DNA from: Acidobacteriota bacterium
GTDB taxonomy: Bacteria; Acidobacteriota; Vicinamibacteria; Vicinamibacterales; JAHECP01
Reading direction: 5' to 3'
DNA: 33,298 nt
Assembly (NCBI GenBank): GCA_024641665.1
Contig: JAHECP010000050.1
Location: 1 to 33,298, forward strand
The notes beneath the pieces were generated by a model. That model did not search any database and had not been told where the DNA came from. It saw only the letters and a list, made by a program, of their open reading frames with translations. Both the position numbers and the translations under genes were made by a program. Below, in pieces: positions 1-9,267 of the stretch; the stretch's first letter is position 1; each line of letters opens with the position of its first letter.

Positions 1-371
1 CGGAACCCGGCCACCGGCGTGACGTAGGCCAGCGCGCCCGCCTCGCGCGCGTCGAAGGTGACGCGCGCGGCCACGGCCTCGGCGCCGAGCCGCGTGGCGG
101 GCGCGAGGCCGGCACGCGCCAGCTCGAGCGACGCCGCGCGCGCGGCGAGCTGCCAGAAGCTGAAACGGTGCAGGCCGAAGGTGGCGCCCCGCGCGGCGGA
201 CAGCTCACGCACCAGCTCGTCGGCGGCCTCGCGCGAGGCGCCCACGACCAGCACCTCGGCGGCCGCCGGGCACGCGTCGAGGAAGGCGCGCACCGCGGCC
301 AGCCGGGCGCGGGCGCCCGCGGCGACGGTGACGGCGAGCGAGGAGGGCGTGGTGGACACGTCGGGCTTCAT
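1..371 (-). CDS. Probable AddB-like PD-(D/E)XK nuclease/helicase subunit, N-terminal part (cut by window edge)
   Basis: Only the first 123 residues lie in the window; the gene runs off the left edge. The ATG is at 371-369 on the minus strand. The peptide begins MKPDVSTTPSSLAVTVAAGA, then has a hydrophobic strand (LVVGASREAADELV), the segment GATFGLHRFSFWQLAARAA, and ends LAYVTPVAGF. This layout (a strand-helix start for a P-loop-like fold with a degraded Walker A, then 'ATFG...L..LA..LA', then '...Y..PVA.FPGF') resembles AddB-like recombination nuclease/inactivated-helicase proteins of acidobacteria, as recalled rather than aligned. If right, it would act in double-strand-break repair with an AddA-like UvrD helicase, expected further left. 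The nuclease domain is C-terminal in this family and is not visible here. Very Ala/Arg-rich like its neighbours. Confidence 0.55.
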   Translation of the reverse strand, partial: MKPDVSTTPSSLAVTVAAGARARLAAVRAFLDACPAAAEVLVVGASREAADELVRELSAARGATFGLHRFSFWQLAARAASLELARAGLAPATRLGAEAVAARVTFDAREAGALAYVTPVAGF

Positions 372-828
372 CCTCTCATAAGGCCGTGACAGATGGGGTC
401 GCGGCGAAGCTCAACTTTAACGGCCACCATACCGTACACAAACCCGCCGGGCTGGCAGGAAGAGCCCGGCGCCGAGAACGCCATCTCGCAGTCGGGCAAC
501 ACGGGCCTCGGCACGATGGTGATCGTGCAGTGCGAGAAGGCGCTCAGCAACGTGACCGACGTCCTGGCTGGGGTGTCGGCGCGCACGAAGGCCAATGCCG
601 GGTGGGCACGGCCCGAACAGGCCTGTACATGAAGATGACCGGAGTCGCACATCCTGGGCGGGCCACCGGAGGAGATAAACCCGCTTCAGACGCGCGTCCG
701 GTCAACAGCAAAGATGGTCGATCGGCTGGCGTTTTCCAAGCGACAAGTCGCGCCAGACGCGCGAAAGACGCCTTTTGGCGCCACTGGGGAATTCTCAGGA
801 TTGCAGACGTGAAACATGACGGCCGGCC
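372..828. other. Intergenic stretch without a recognised gene
   Basis: This 457-base gap separates the start of the nuclease-like gene from the end of the TRAP operon. A plus-strand open frame at 393-632 has a somewhat protein-like composition in its middle (GWQEEPGAENAISQSG, then TMVIVQCEKALSNVTDV), but I recognise no family, see no ribosome binding site, and its start and end are low-complexity. It may be a decayed gene fragment. The last 170 bases are less GC-rich and hold a terminator-like hairpin for the TRAP operon. The promoter of the leftmost gene should also lie here, but no convincing -35/-10 pair was seen. Confidence 0.5.
764..782 (-). terminator. Possible rho-independent terminator after dctQM
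   Basis: Read on the minus strand, GGCGCC-AAAA-GGCGTC forms a 6-bp stem with one G-U pair and an AAAA loop, followed by TTTCG. It lies 46 bases past the dctQM stop, where an operon terminator would be expected. The T tract is only three bases, so termination may be weak or rho-assisted. Confidence 0.4.
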
Positions 829-2628
829 TTACCGCCCCATCAGGGTCAGAAGGCCGGTCGTCAGCCATGGCACGTAGGTGATCAGCAGCACGCCCAGACC
901 GAGAATGGCCAGCATCGGCAGCACCGCCGCCGACACCTCGATCATCGGCTTCTTGAACCGGTAGGACGACAGGAACAGGTTCAGGCCCACCGGCGGCGTC
1001 AGGTAGCCCAGCTCCAGGTTGGCGATGAAGATGATGCCCAGGTGCACGGGGTTGATTCCGAACGCCTGGCCCATCGGCACGATGAGGGGCACCACCACGA
1101 AGATCGCCGAGAAGATGTCCATGAGCGCCCCGACCACGAGCAGGAACAGGTTCAGGGCGAGCAGGAACACGAGCGGCGAGGTGATGTAGGCCTTGGTCCA
1201 CTCGAGCAGCCGCGCCGGCACCTGCGCGTCCACCAGGTAGGCGGTCAGGCCCACCGCCACGCCCAGGATGATGAGGACCCCGCCCACCGTGGACACGCAG
1301 TCGGCGAAGACGCGGCGGAAGTCCCGCCCGATCTTCAGGTCGCGGTGGATGAACACCTGCACGACGAACGAGTAGAGCGCGGCGAGCGCGGCCGACTCGA
1401 CGATGGTGGCCAGGCCGCTGAAGAGCGAGACGACCACGATCACCGGCAGCAGCAGCTCCCACTTGCCCAGCCACAGCGCCCGCCCCGCCTCCCTCGCGTC
1501 GAACGGCGTCGTCGGGTGCTTGATGCGCCGGCCCTCGCGCATGCCCCACGCGCCGACGAGCGTGATGAGCAGCAGGCCCGGCAGGATGCCGCCGATGAAG
1601 AGCTCCTCGATCGGCGTTTGCGCGACGATGCCGTAGAGGATGAGCGGCAGCGCCGGCGGGAGCAGCAGGCCGAGCGAGCCCGAGGCGGTGAGCAGGCCCA
1701 GCGAGAACTTCTCGCGATAGCCGTCCTGCAGGAGCGCCGGCAGCAGGAGGCCGCCGAGCGCGAGGATCGTCACGCCCGAGCCGCCGGTGAACACGGTGAA
1801 GACGGCCGAGACGACGGCGCAGACGACGGCCGTGCTCCCCGGCATCCACCCGAACAGCCCGCGGAAGACCCGCAGGAGCCGCGCCGGCGTGTCGCCCTCG
1901 GCCAGCAGGAAGCCGGCCAGCGTGAAGAGCGGGATGGCCGGCAGCGTGGGGTTGACCGCCAGCTCGTAGGTCGAGATCAGGGCGGCCACCGGCCGCGTGC
2001 CCTCGATCATGAAGAGCATCACGGCCACGCCGCCGAGCACCGCGAAGATCGGCGTGCCGAGCGCGGCCGCGATCAGGATCACCACCAGGCCGGGCCAGAC
2101 GCTCATCCCCTCCATGACGGAGGGCGAGATGGCGACGGCGAGGCCGGCGGCGAGGCCGAGCGCGGCAATCGTCCGGCCCTTCCAGCCGCGCGACGCGCGC
2201 CAGACCAGCCGGAGGGCGACCATGCCGAAGCCGAACGGCAGGACGAGCTGCGCCACCCAGGCGGGAATGCCGGCGGCGATGATCGTGCCGAACTCGCGCT
2301 CGCCGACCACGAGCGCGACCGCGGCGCGCGCCAGCACGGCGGCGGCCGCCGCGCCGACGGTGGCCGCGAACACCTGGGCCGCGTGCCGGAACCGGCCTTC
2401 GGGGATGAACGTGCCGGTCGAGAGCGCGAGCAGGCGGCCGTCCCGGGCGGCGAGCGCGCCGCCCAGGAAGCCGACCCACAGCGTGAGGTGCTGCACGAAC
2501 GGGATCGATCCCGGAATGCCGAAGCCGAAGAGCCGCCGGAGCACGATCTCGGCGAGCGGGAGGACGACCATCAGGGCCAGCGCGAGGCTGGCCACGAGGT
2601 CCTCGACCCGCGCGAGCCACGCCTTCAG
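829..2628 (-). CDS. dctQM: TRAP transporter fused permease (DctQ-DctM)
   Basis: Membrane component of a tripartite ATP-independent periplasmic (TRAP) transporter, which imports a solute with a sodium or proton gradient. Residues about 1-170 form the small DctQ half (LALALMVVLPLAEIVLRR, four predicted helices). The rest is the large DctM half (FTGGSGVTILALGG, GLLLPPALPLILYG, NLELGYLTPPVGLNLF), about 12 helices, for 599 residues in all. The DctQ start pattern (LARVEDLVASLALAL) extends upstream of the first GTG at 2595, so a longer start is needed. A CTG at 2628-2626 overlaps the dctP stop as CTGA and lies 6 nt after a GGAGG (2635-2639), so I chose it. GTG at 2607 or 2595 are the alternatives. 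It is translationally coupled to dctP. The substrate cannot be read from the permease. Confidence 0.93.
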   Translation of the reverse strand: MKAWLARVEDLVASLALALMVVLPLAEIVLRRLFGFGIPGSIPFVQHLTLWVGFLGGALAARDGRLLALSTGTFIPEGRFRHAAQVFAATVGAAAAAVLARAAVALVVGEREFGTIIAAGIPAWVAQLVLPFGFGMVALRLVWRASRGWKGRTIAALGLAAGLAVAISPSVMEGMSVWPGLVVILIAAALGTPIFAVLGGVAVMLFMIEGTRPVAALISTYELAVNPTLPAIPLFTLAGFLLAEGDTPARLLRVFRGLFGWMPGSTAVVCAVVSAVFTVFTGGSGVTILALGGLLLPALLQDGYREKFSLGLLTASGSLGLLLPPALPLILYGIVAQTPIEELFIGGILPGLLLITLVGAWGMREGRRIKHPTTPFDAREAGRALWLGKWELLLPVIVVVSLFSGLATIVESAALAALYSFVVQVFIHRDLKIGRDFRRVFADCVSTVGGVLIILGVAVGLTAYLVDAQVPARLLEWTKAYITSPLVFLLALNLFLLVVGALMDIFSAIFVVVPLIVPMGQAFGINPVHLGIIFIANLELGYLTPPVGLNLFLSSYRFKKPMIEVSAAVLPMLAILGLGVLLITYVPWLTTGLLTLMGR

Positions 2629-3632
2629 GGCTGGCCTCCGTGGCTCTTGCGGTAGGCGTCACGCGCCTGGAGCGCCATGTCGTAGATGTCGGCCGGCACC
2701 ATGTTGCCGCGCATCGACTGCCCGAAGGCCACCGCCGCCTGGCGCCACTCGGCGTCGTCGGCGTGGGTGACCTTGAGGCCGCGCTTCTCCATCTCGGCGA
2801 GCGCGTCGGCGTCCTGCTTGGGCACGTCGGCGTTGAGCTGCCGCTCGGCCCTGGTGGCCGACTCGAGCATGATCGTCTGGTCGGCAGGCGCGATCCGGTT
2901 CCACGCCTGGAGGGACATGACGTTGGCGCCGACGAGCGGCGCGAGGCCCAAGTCGAGCATGTAGGGCGTCTGCTGGTACCACTGGAACGCGAGCGCCGAG
3001 AGCGGCGTGACCGGCAGCGCCTGGATCATGCCCGTCTGCAGGCTCGTCATCATGTCGCTCACGGCGAGCGGCACGGGCTTGAAGCCGTTCTCCTTGTACC
3101 ACTCCACCTGGCGGTCGTCGCCCGCCGAGGTGAAGATCTTCAGCCGCTTGGCGTCCTCGACGGTCTTGACGGGCTCGGTGCTGAACACCTGCACCCAGCC
3201 GCCGAGCCCCCAGTTGAGGCGCTTGAACTTCCTGGCCTCGAGCCGCGCGTCGAGCGCGGGGGTCAGCTGGCCGAGCACGTACTGCATCTCGTCGTAGTTC
3301 TCGTAGAACATCGGGATCGCGAACACGTTGAACGCGTCGTCGATCTCGGCGAGGCCGATGGCGGTGAACGAGGCGGCCTGCAGCTGGCCGAAGTTGAGCC
3401 GTTTGATCATGGCCGACTCGGACCCCTGCGTCCCGCCCGCATAGACCTGCAGGGCGACGCGCCCGTCGGTGGACTTGCGCCAGGTGTCGCCGAGCTGCCG
3501 CACCGACTTGGCCCAGACGGATCCGTCGGGCACGATCGTGCCCAGCTTGATGACGATGTTCGCCGCACGCACCGGATAGATGGCCAGCGCCGCGAGCAGC
3601 ACCGTCGCGACGCCGAACCGTAGCGCTTTCAT
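2625..3632 (-). CDS. dctP: TRAP transporter substrate-binding protein DctP
   Basis: Periplasmic solute-binding protein of the TRAP system, 335 residues, the usual length. Residues 1-23 are a signal peptide (MKALRFGVATVLLAALAIYP, then VRA). The mature start IVIKLGTIVPDGSVWAKSV and the block NFGQLQAASFTAIGLAEI are DctP hallmarks. A GAGGAG lies about 10 nt before the ATG. The stop overlaps the permease start by one to two codon positions (CTGA). One oddity: the place where most DctP proteins have 'LKIRxP', with an Arg that clamps a substrate carboxylate, reads LKIFTSAGDD (residues 164-173), and the usual acidic 'DGxE' after 'LQTG' reads MIQAL. The ligand may therefore not be a simple carboxylate. 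The adjacent tatT supports the less-studied T-component TRAP class. Confidence 0.93.
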   Translation of the reverse strand: MKALRFGVATVLLAALAIYPVRAANIVIKLGTIVPDGSVWAKSVRQLGDTWRKSTDGRVALQVYAGGTQGSESAMIKRLNFGQLQAASFTAIGLAEIDDAFNVFAIPMFYENYDEMQYVLGQLTPALDARLEARKFKRLNWGLGGWVQVFSTEPVKTVEDAKRLKIFTSAGDDRQVEWYKENGFKPVPLAVSDMMTSLQTGMIQALPVTPLSALAFQWYQQTPYMLDLGLAPLVGANVMSLQAWNRIAPADQTIMLESATRAERQLNADVPKQDADALAEMEKRGLKVTHADDAEWRQAAVAFGQSMRGNMVPADIYDMALQARDAYRKSHGGQP

Positions 3633-3658
3633 CGAACCTGTCTCCTCGAATCTTCACT

Positions 3659-3675
3659 GTGGGGCTTCGCCCCAC
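3659..3675. other. Intercistronic hairpin, copy 1 (GTGGGG...CCCCAC)
   Basis: Perfect 7-bp inverted repeat with a 3-nt loop (GTGGGGCTTCGCCCCAC), 26 bases upstream of the dctP ATG. A near-identical copy, including the preceding CACT, lies 159 bases away at 3818-3834. In the tatT-dctP message it would sit just 5' of the dctP ribosome binding site. Confidence 0.6.
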
Positions 3676-3817
3676 ACCCCCGCCTCCGCTCTTCTCTTGG
3701 ATCGGCGGGGGCCCCTGCGCCCCGCCTGGCGCGTTCGGTGGCGTAGGACCCACACGCCCACGCCACCTCCGCGCACGCCAGTCTTCCCGATGTCTCGCGC
3801 CGTGCGCGGCCTCCACT

Positions 3818-3834
3818 GTGGGGTTCGCCCCCAC
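3818..3834. other. Intercistronic hairpin, copy 2, directly after tatT
   Basis: GTGGGG (3818-3823) pairs with CCCCAC (3829-3834). On the minus strand it begins 4 bases after the tatT stop, so it could be a terminator, attenuator or exonuclease barrier for the tatT message. No T tract follows. The 140 bases between the two copies hold no gene and no other clear structure. Confidence 0.6.
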
Positions 3835-3837
3835 GTC

Positions 3838-4779
3838 CTAGTGGGACACGATATAGAGATCTGCGTTGTCCAGCAGAAAACGGGCTCGTTTCTGGGCAAT
3901 CAGGTTGGCCAGACGCAGGTTGGGGTCCCTGTCCGGGTCCACCGCGAGCGCCTGGTTCAGCAGCTTCTCGAATTCGGCCTTGTCCTGGTCCGCCACGGCA
4001 ATCGTGGTGGCCAGATCGACGTACGGGCCGGCCGACAGCCCCTTGGACAGCGCAACGGCCCGCTCGAAGTGCTGGCGCGCCCGCGCCGGCGAGCCGCCCA
4101 TCGCGGCGGGCAGCGCGTCGATCGAGATGAACGCCTCGTGGATGGCGCCCTGCCTCCACGCCTCGTCGAGCGTCAGCGCCCGGCCGAGCAGCGCCCGGAC
4201 GGCCGGCAGGTCGGCGATGAGATCGGGCCGGTCGAGTCCCAGCGACACCGCACCGCCCCAGGCCGCACCCGTCCAGTACAGCGCCGGCACGTCCTCCTTC
4301 TTCTTCACCTCCCGGACGGCGGCCTCGGGGTCCTTCATCAGCCGGGCGCCGATGCCTGGATAGGCGACCTCGAGGTTCCGGATGCCGTACCGCTGGGCGC
4401 GAAGATAGAGACGCCGGGCGCGGGTCTTCAGTTCCTCGCTCCTGGCGAAGTCCTCGTGCTCGACGAGCTCGGCGTCCACCTGCACGAAGGCGAACGCGTA
4501 CTGGGTGAAGCCGCTGCAGGCCGCGAGCAGCAGCCCCCGATGCCGGGGCGCGTCGGCGAGCACCGACTCCATCAGCTTGAGGGAGAAGGGGACCGCGTCA
4601 CGGATGAGCTCGGGGTCGTCGTCGGACGCGAACGTGCTGCCGCTCTGGGCGAGCGTGTCGGCCATGCTGTTGATGGCCATCTTCCTGATCGAGCAGCTCG
4701 AGCTCGCGAGGAGCGGGACGAGCAGCCCGGCCACCGCGGCCAGCCGCACGGCGAACGAGCGACCTTCCAGCGAAACCAC
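3838..4779 (-). CDS. tatT: TRAP transporter T-component (TatT family) lipoprotein
   Basis: TatT proteins are helical, TPR-like periplasmic lipoproteins found with the DctP protein of a subset of TRAP systems; their exact role in ligand delivery is unsettled. The 313-residue protein starts with a hydrophobic stretch and a Cys at residue 29 (LLASSSC), a likely lipoprotein attachment site though with Ser at -3. Family-like blocks follow: DDDPELIRDAVPFSLKLMES, LLLAACSGFTQYAFAFVQ, PALYWTGAAWGGAVSL and the AR/ERA TPR-like helices near residue 230. The start is GTG at 4779-4777, 7 nt after GGAGG (4787-4791). It is first in the operon with dctP and dctQM. No lipoprotein-sorting evidence beyond the Cys can be seen. 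Confidence 0.88.
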   Translation of the reverse strand: MVSLEGRSFAVRLAAVAGLLVPLLASSSCSIRKMAINSMADTLAQSGSTFASDDDPELIRDAVPFSLKLMESVLADAPRHRGLLLAACSGFTQYAFAFVQVDAELVEHEDFARSEELKTRARRLYLRAQRYGIRNLEVAYPGIGARLMKDPEAAVREVKKKEDVPALYWTGAAWGGAVSLGLDRPDLIADLPAVRALLGRALTLDEAWRQGAIHEAFISIDALPAAMGGSPARARQHFERAVALSKGLSAGPYVDLATTIAVADQDKAEFEKLLNQALAVDPDRDPNLRLANLIAQKRARFLLDNADLYIVSH

Positions 4780-4849
4780 GAGACGTCCTCCAGAGCCGTT
4801 CAGAGTCGGACTATCTTGACCATCTTACTGTACTGACGCGGGACTCAGG

Positions 4850-4943
4850 ACCGGAGGCCGGAGACCGGAGACCGGAGGCCGGGGACCTGGGGACTGGGGG
4901 TTTGGACATCGTCGTCCCGGCCTCCGGCCCCCGGCCTCTGACC
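4850..4943. repeat. Word-like intergenic repeat (GGAGGCCGG / GGGGACTGG units) with inverted arm
   Basis: Tandem variants of ACCGGAGGCCGG and GGGGACCTGG fill 4850-4900. The complementary arm (CCGGCCTCCGGCCCCCGGCC) follows at 4917-4936, so the transcript could fold back on itself. It lies between the divergent tatT and rhomboid genes. The same vocabulary recurs at 12799-12900, 20879-21001, 25658-25686, 27119-27209 and 28055-28102. Confidence 0.85.
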
Positions 4944-4954
4944 TCCCGAGGCGC

Positions 4955-4960
4955 TATAGT
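4955..4960 (+). promoter_or_regulatory. -10 box TATAGT upstream of the rhomboid gene
   Basis: TATAGT ends 12 bases before the ATG at 4973. No good -35 was seen 16-18 nt upstream. Transcription from it would give a leader of only about 5 nt, with no room for a ribosome binding site. Confidence 0.45.
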
Positions 4961-4972
4961 GATCCCAGCGCC

Positions 4973-6166
4973 ATGCTGCTGCCTCTTGGCGACGAGCCGA
5001 ACCCCCGCGGCGTCCCCTGGGTCAACTACACCCTCATCTTCCTCAACTGCGCGGTGTATCTGGCCATCACGCTGCCGCTGAGCTACACGGCGGTGGACCC
5101 GCGCAACCCGGCGCTCCTCGCGTACCTGCAGGCGCTCGCGCCGCACCTGCCGAGCGGCGTGTCGCTCCAGCAGGTGCTCAGTCACATCTCGGCCTACGAC
5201 CTGGTGGTGTTCCAGTACGGCTACCGGCCTGTGGACCCGCACCTCGTCACGCTCTTCACGGCGATGTTCCTGCACAGCGGCGTCCTGCACCTGGCCGGGA
5301 ACATGCTGTTCCTCTGGATCTACGGCGACAACGTGGAGTTCCGGCTGGGGCGGCTCGGCTACCTGTTCTGGTACCTGGCCACGGGCGCCTTCGCGTCGCT
5401 CTTCTTCGCGTGGTTCGACCGGGGCTCGTCGCTGCCGCTCGTGGGGGCGTCGGGCGCGATCTCGGGCGTGCTCGGCTTCTACTTCGTGTGGTTCCCGCAC
5501 AACCGGGTGCGGCTCTTCGTGTTCCTCTTCCCGATCATCTGGGACGTGTTCCTGGTGCCGGCGCGGTGGGTGCTGGGGCTGTTCCTGATCGTCGAGAACC
5601 TGCTGCCCTTCCTGGTGTCGCCCAACGAGGGCGGCGTGGCGCATGGCGCGCACATCGGCGGCTTCCTCGCGGGGCTGGCGGTCGCCTGGGCGATGAACTG
5701 GCGACAGCGCGCCGGCCGGCGGCCCGCGTTCACCGCGCCGGGCGGCGCCACGCCGGCCGTCGTGGAGTCGGAGCCCGACGCCATCGCCGGCGCGATCGAC
5801 GCGGGCCGCTTCGAGGAGGCGGCGCACCAGTACTTCGCGCTCTCGTCCGAGGCGTCGCGCCGCGTGCTGTCGCCGCGCCACTCGCTCCAGCTCGCCTACT
5901 GGCTCGCGCACCACGGCCACGCGCGCGCGGCGCTCGCTGTCTACCAGCGCCACCTGCGCGACTATCCCCTCGGCCCGGGCGTCGCCGAGGCGCACGCCGG
6001 CGCCGGCCTCGTCCAGCTCAACGCCTTTGGCCAGCCCACGGCCGCCTACCAGCACTTCGTCGAGGCGCTCGACCACGACCCGTCGCCCGAGACCGGGGAG
6101 CTCGTGCGCCGGACGATGGCCGAGATCGTCGCGCGGCAGAAGTACAACGTGGGACGGCGGAACTGA
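4973..6166 (+). CDS. Rhomboid family intramembrane serine protease with TPR-like C-terminus
   Basis: Integral membrane serine protease that cleaves transmembrane substrates. Residues 1-245 carry the rhomboid core: MFLHSGVLHLAGNM (residues 98-111, with H106 and N110 of the HxxxN motif), GASGAISGVLGF with catalytic Ser160, and AHGAHIGGFLAG with catalytic His227. About six or seven membrane helices are apparent. Residues from about 260 to 397 are soluble and look like TPR helices (FEEAAHQYFALSSEA, ARAALAVYQRHLRDYP, PTAAYQHFVEALDHDPSPE), probably a protein-binding tail. The opening MLLPLGDEPNPRGVPWVNY matches large bacterial rhomboids, which supports the ATG. No ribosome binding site is seen; a TATAGT lies 12 nt upstream. 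It stands alone, divergent from the TRAP operon. The natural substrate is unknown. Confidence 0.93.
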   Translation: MLLPLGDEPNPRGVPWVNYTLIFLNCAVYLAITLPLSYTAVDPRNPALLAYLQALAPHLPSGVSLQQVLSHISAYDLVVFQYGYRPVDPHLVTLFTAMFLHSGVLHLAGNMLFLWIYGDNVEFRLGRLGYLFWYLATGAFASLFFAWFDRGSSLPLVGASGAISGVLGFYFVWFPHNRVRLFVFLFPIIWDVFLVPARWVLGLFLIVENLLPFLVSPNEGGVAHGAHIGGFLAGLAVAWAMNWRQRAGRRPAFTAPGGATPAVVESEPDAIAGAIDAGRFEEAAHQYFALSSEASRRVLSPRHSLQLAYWLAHHGHARAALAVYQRHLRDYPLGPGVAEAHAGAGLVQLNAFGQPTAAYQHFVEALDHDPSPETGELVRRTMAEIVARQKYNVGRRN

Positions 6167-6174
6167 CGGCTCAC

Positions 6175-6242
6175 GCGGTGCACGAGGTGCATCGTGCACC
6201 GTGCACGTGGTGCGAGGTGGCGCGGCGACTTCGATGGCGCGC
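6175..6242. repeat. GTGCAC-rich intergenic repeat, copy 1
   Basis: Overlapping GTGCAC palindromes (GGTGCACGAGGTGCATCGTG and onward) are followed by GGTGCGAGGTGGCGCG and CTTCGATGGCGCGC. The first part is shared with 22957-23007 and the last 14 bases are identical at 25634-25647, which marks it as a dispersed composite element. It sits just after the rhomboid stop. Confidence 0.75.
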
Positions 6243-6276
6243 GGCTTCATATCCCACCAGCGCCGCCGTCAGCCGC

Positions 6277-6333
6277 CGGTCCCCAGCCCCCAGTCCCCAG
6301 CCCCCAGTCCCCAGTCCCCGACCCCCGGCCCCG
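6277..6333. repeat. CCCCAGT tandem repeat
   Basis: Seven to eight short units alternating CCCCAGT and CCCCAGC end in CCCCGACCCCCGGCCCC, directly 3' of the minus-strand peptidase gene. Shorter copies of the same word are at 12889-12898, 27180-27209 and 28619-28640. Confidence 0.85.
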
Positions 6334-6336
6334 TCT

Positions 6337-8370
<2,034 letters not shown>

Positions 8371-8407
8371 AAGAGACCCTCCAAACGGGGATACTACTAC
8401 TGCACTG

Positions 8408-8553
8408 CTTGTCCGTTCACGAAGATCCTTGTCCGTTCGAGGGACTGACGCGTGTCTGTTCCCGAGGATCCTTGTCCGTTCGGAAGCGTCACGCCGAACG
8501 GACCCGCGTCAGTTCCCTGAACGGACAAGCGAAAGATCCCGTGAACGGACAAG
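8408..8553. repeat. Large inverted repeat built from CTTGTCCGTTC units
   Basis: Three exact copies of CTTGTCCGTTC (8408-8418, 8428-8438, 8471-8481) and a variant, GTGTCTGTTC (8452-8461), run one way. Two full copies of its complement (8519-8529, 8543-8553) and a core copy (8496-8503) run the other way. The spacers also match when inverted, so the two halves (8408-8461 and 8494-8553) form a long imperfect palindrome. At its centre, GTCCGTTCGG (8474-8483) and CCGAACGGAC (8494-8503) are a perfect 10-bp stem. It fills the gap between two divergent genes, so it could be a multi-site operator, a hairpin-forming repeat element, or both. Confidence 0.85.
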
Positions 8554-8604
8554 CGTCAGCTATGCTGTAGGAAAGACTCCCCGCTCGCGACAGGAGGTGC
8601 CGAG

Positions 8605-9267
8605 GTGCTCTTTCTCGCTCCGCTCGCGCTGGCGCTCCTGCTGGCGCCGGCTCCGCCCGCCGAGTTCACGCCAGCCCGGCTCGCGACCGGCGAGACGCCC
8701 CAGGTGCCCGTCGACAGCCTCGGCTGGGCCCAGGCGACCGTCGAAGCGACCGTCACGCCCGACGGCGACGTCCGCTCGGTCAAGGCGCTCAGCCCGGACA
8801 CGCCGTTCCTGGACAACGTCACCACGGTCGTCCGCGGCTGGCGCTTCGCGCCGGCGCGCGTCACCGACGCCGACGGCACCCGCACGGCGGTGGACACGCA
8901 GGTGCTCGTCGTCGGCCTGCTCCGGCCGCCGGAGCTCGTCGCCTCGACCCCCGCGCCGCTCGACGTGCCGGGCACCTCGCCGGAGGTGCCCCGGCCCGAG
9001 AAGATGGCGCCGCCCCCCTATCCACCGCTCTCGCTCGGCAACGGCACGGTGATCGTCGAGGTGGACGTGGACGAGCGCGGCGCGGTGTCGAACGCGCACG
9101 TCGTCCGGTCGGCCGCCGGGTTCGACGGCGCCGCGCTCGATGCGGCGCGCCAGTGGCGGTTCGGTCCGGCGCGCCGCATGGGCGCCCCGGTCCCGAGCGT
9201 CGCGTATCTCGTCTTCGGCTTCCGCGAGCCGATCGTCACCAAGAAGAAGGACACGGGCCGGCCATGA
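8605..9267 (+). CDS. Secreted protein with two TonB C-terminal domains
   Basis: 220 residues. A short hydrophobic start (MLFLAPLALALLLAPAPPA) is a likely signal peptide. Two TonB-C-like units follow, at about residues 30-105 (ATVEATVTPDGDVRSVKAL, NVTTVVRGWRFAPARV) and 130-205 (PPPYPPLSLGNGTVIVEVDV, AALDAARQWRFGPARRMG). Both hold the 'G.V.....S...L...A..AVR.WRF.PA' signature of energy-transducer C-termini. There is no long periplasmic Pro-rich spacer or typical cytoplasmic anchor, so it is not a classical TonB; such proteins are common in acidobacteria and of unclear role. The GTG start lies 7 nt after GGAGG (8593-8597), with a TATGCT -10-like box near 8561. The stop overlaps the next gene as ATGA, so the two are co-translated. 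Confidence 0.82.
   Translation: MLFLAPLALALLLAPAPPAEFTPARLATGETPQVPVDSLGWAQATVEATVTPDGDVRSVKALSPDTPFLDNVTTVVRGWRFAPARVTDADGTRTAVDTQVLVVGLLRPPELVASTPAPLDVPGTSPEVPRPEKMAPPPYPPLSLGNGTVIVEVDVDERGAVSNAHVVRSAAGFDGAALDAARQWRFGPARRMGAPVPSVAYLVFGFREPIVTKKKDTGRP

Noticed and set aside
372-828. Integron attC-like or transposon end in the leftmost gap
   Set aside because: Only a short hairpin with an AAAA loop is present; no transposase, integrase or target duplication was seen.
1042-2655. Plus-strand open frame of about 540 codons opposite dctQM
   Set aside because: Asp/Glu/His/Arg-rich shadow of a hydrophobic membrane protein.
8408-8553. CRISPR array
   Set aside because: Units are 8-11 bases, in both orientations, with unequal spacers; no cas gene is present.
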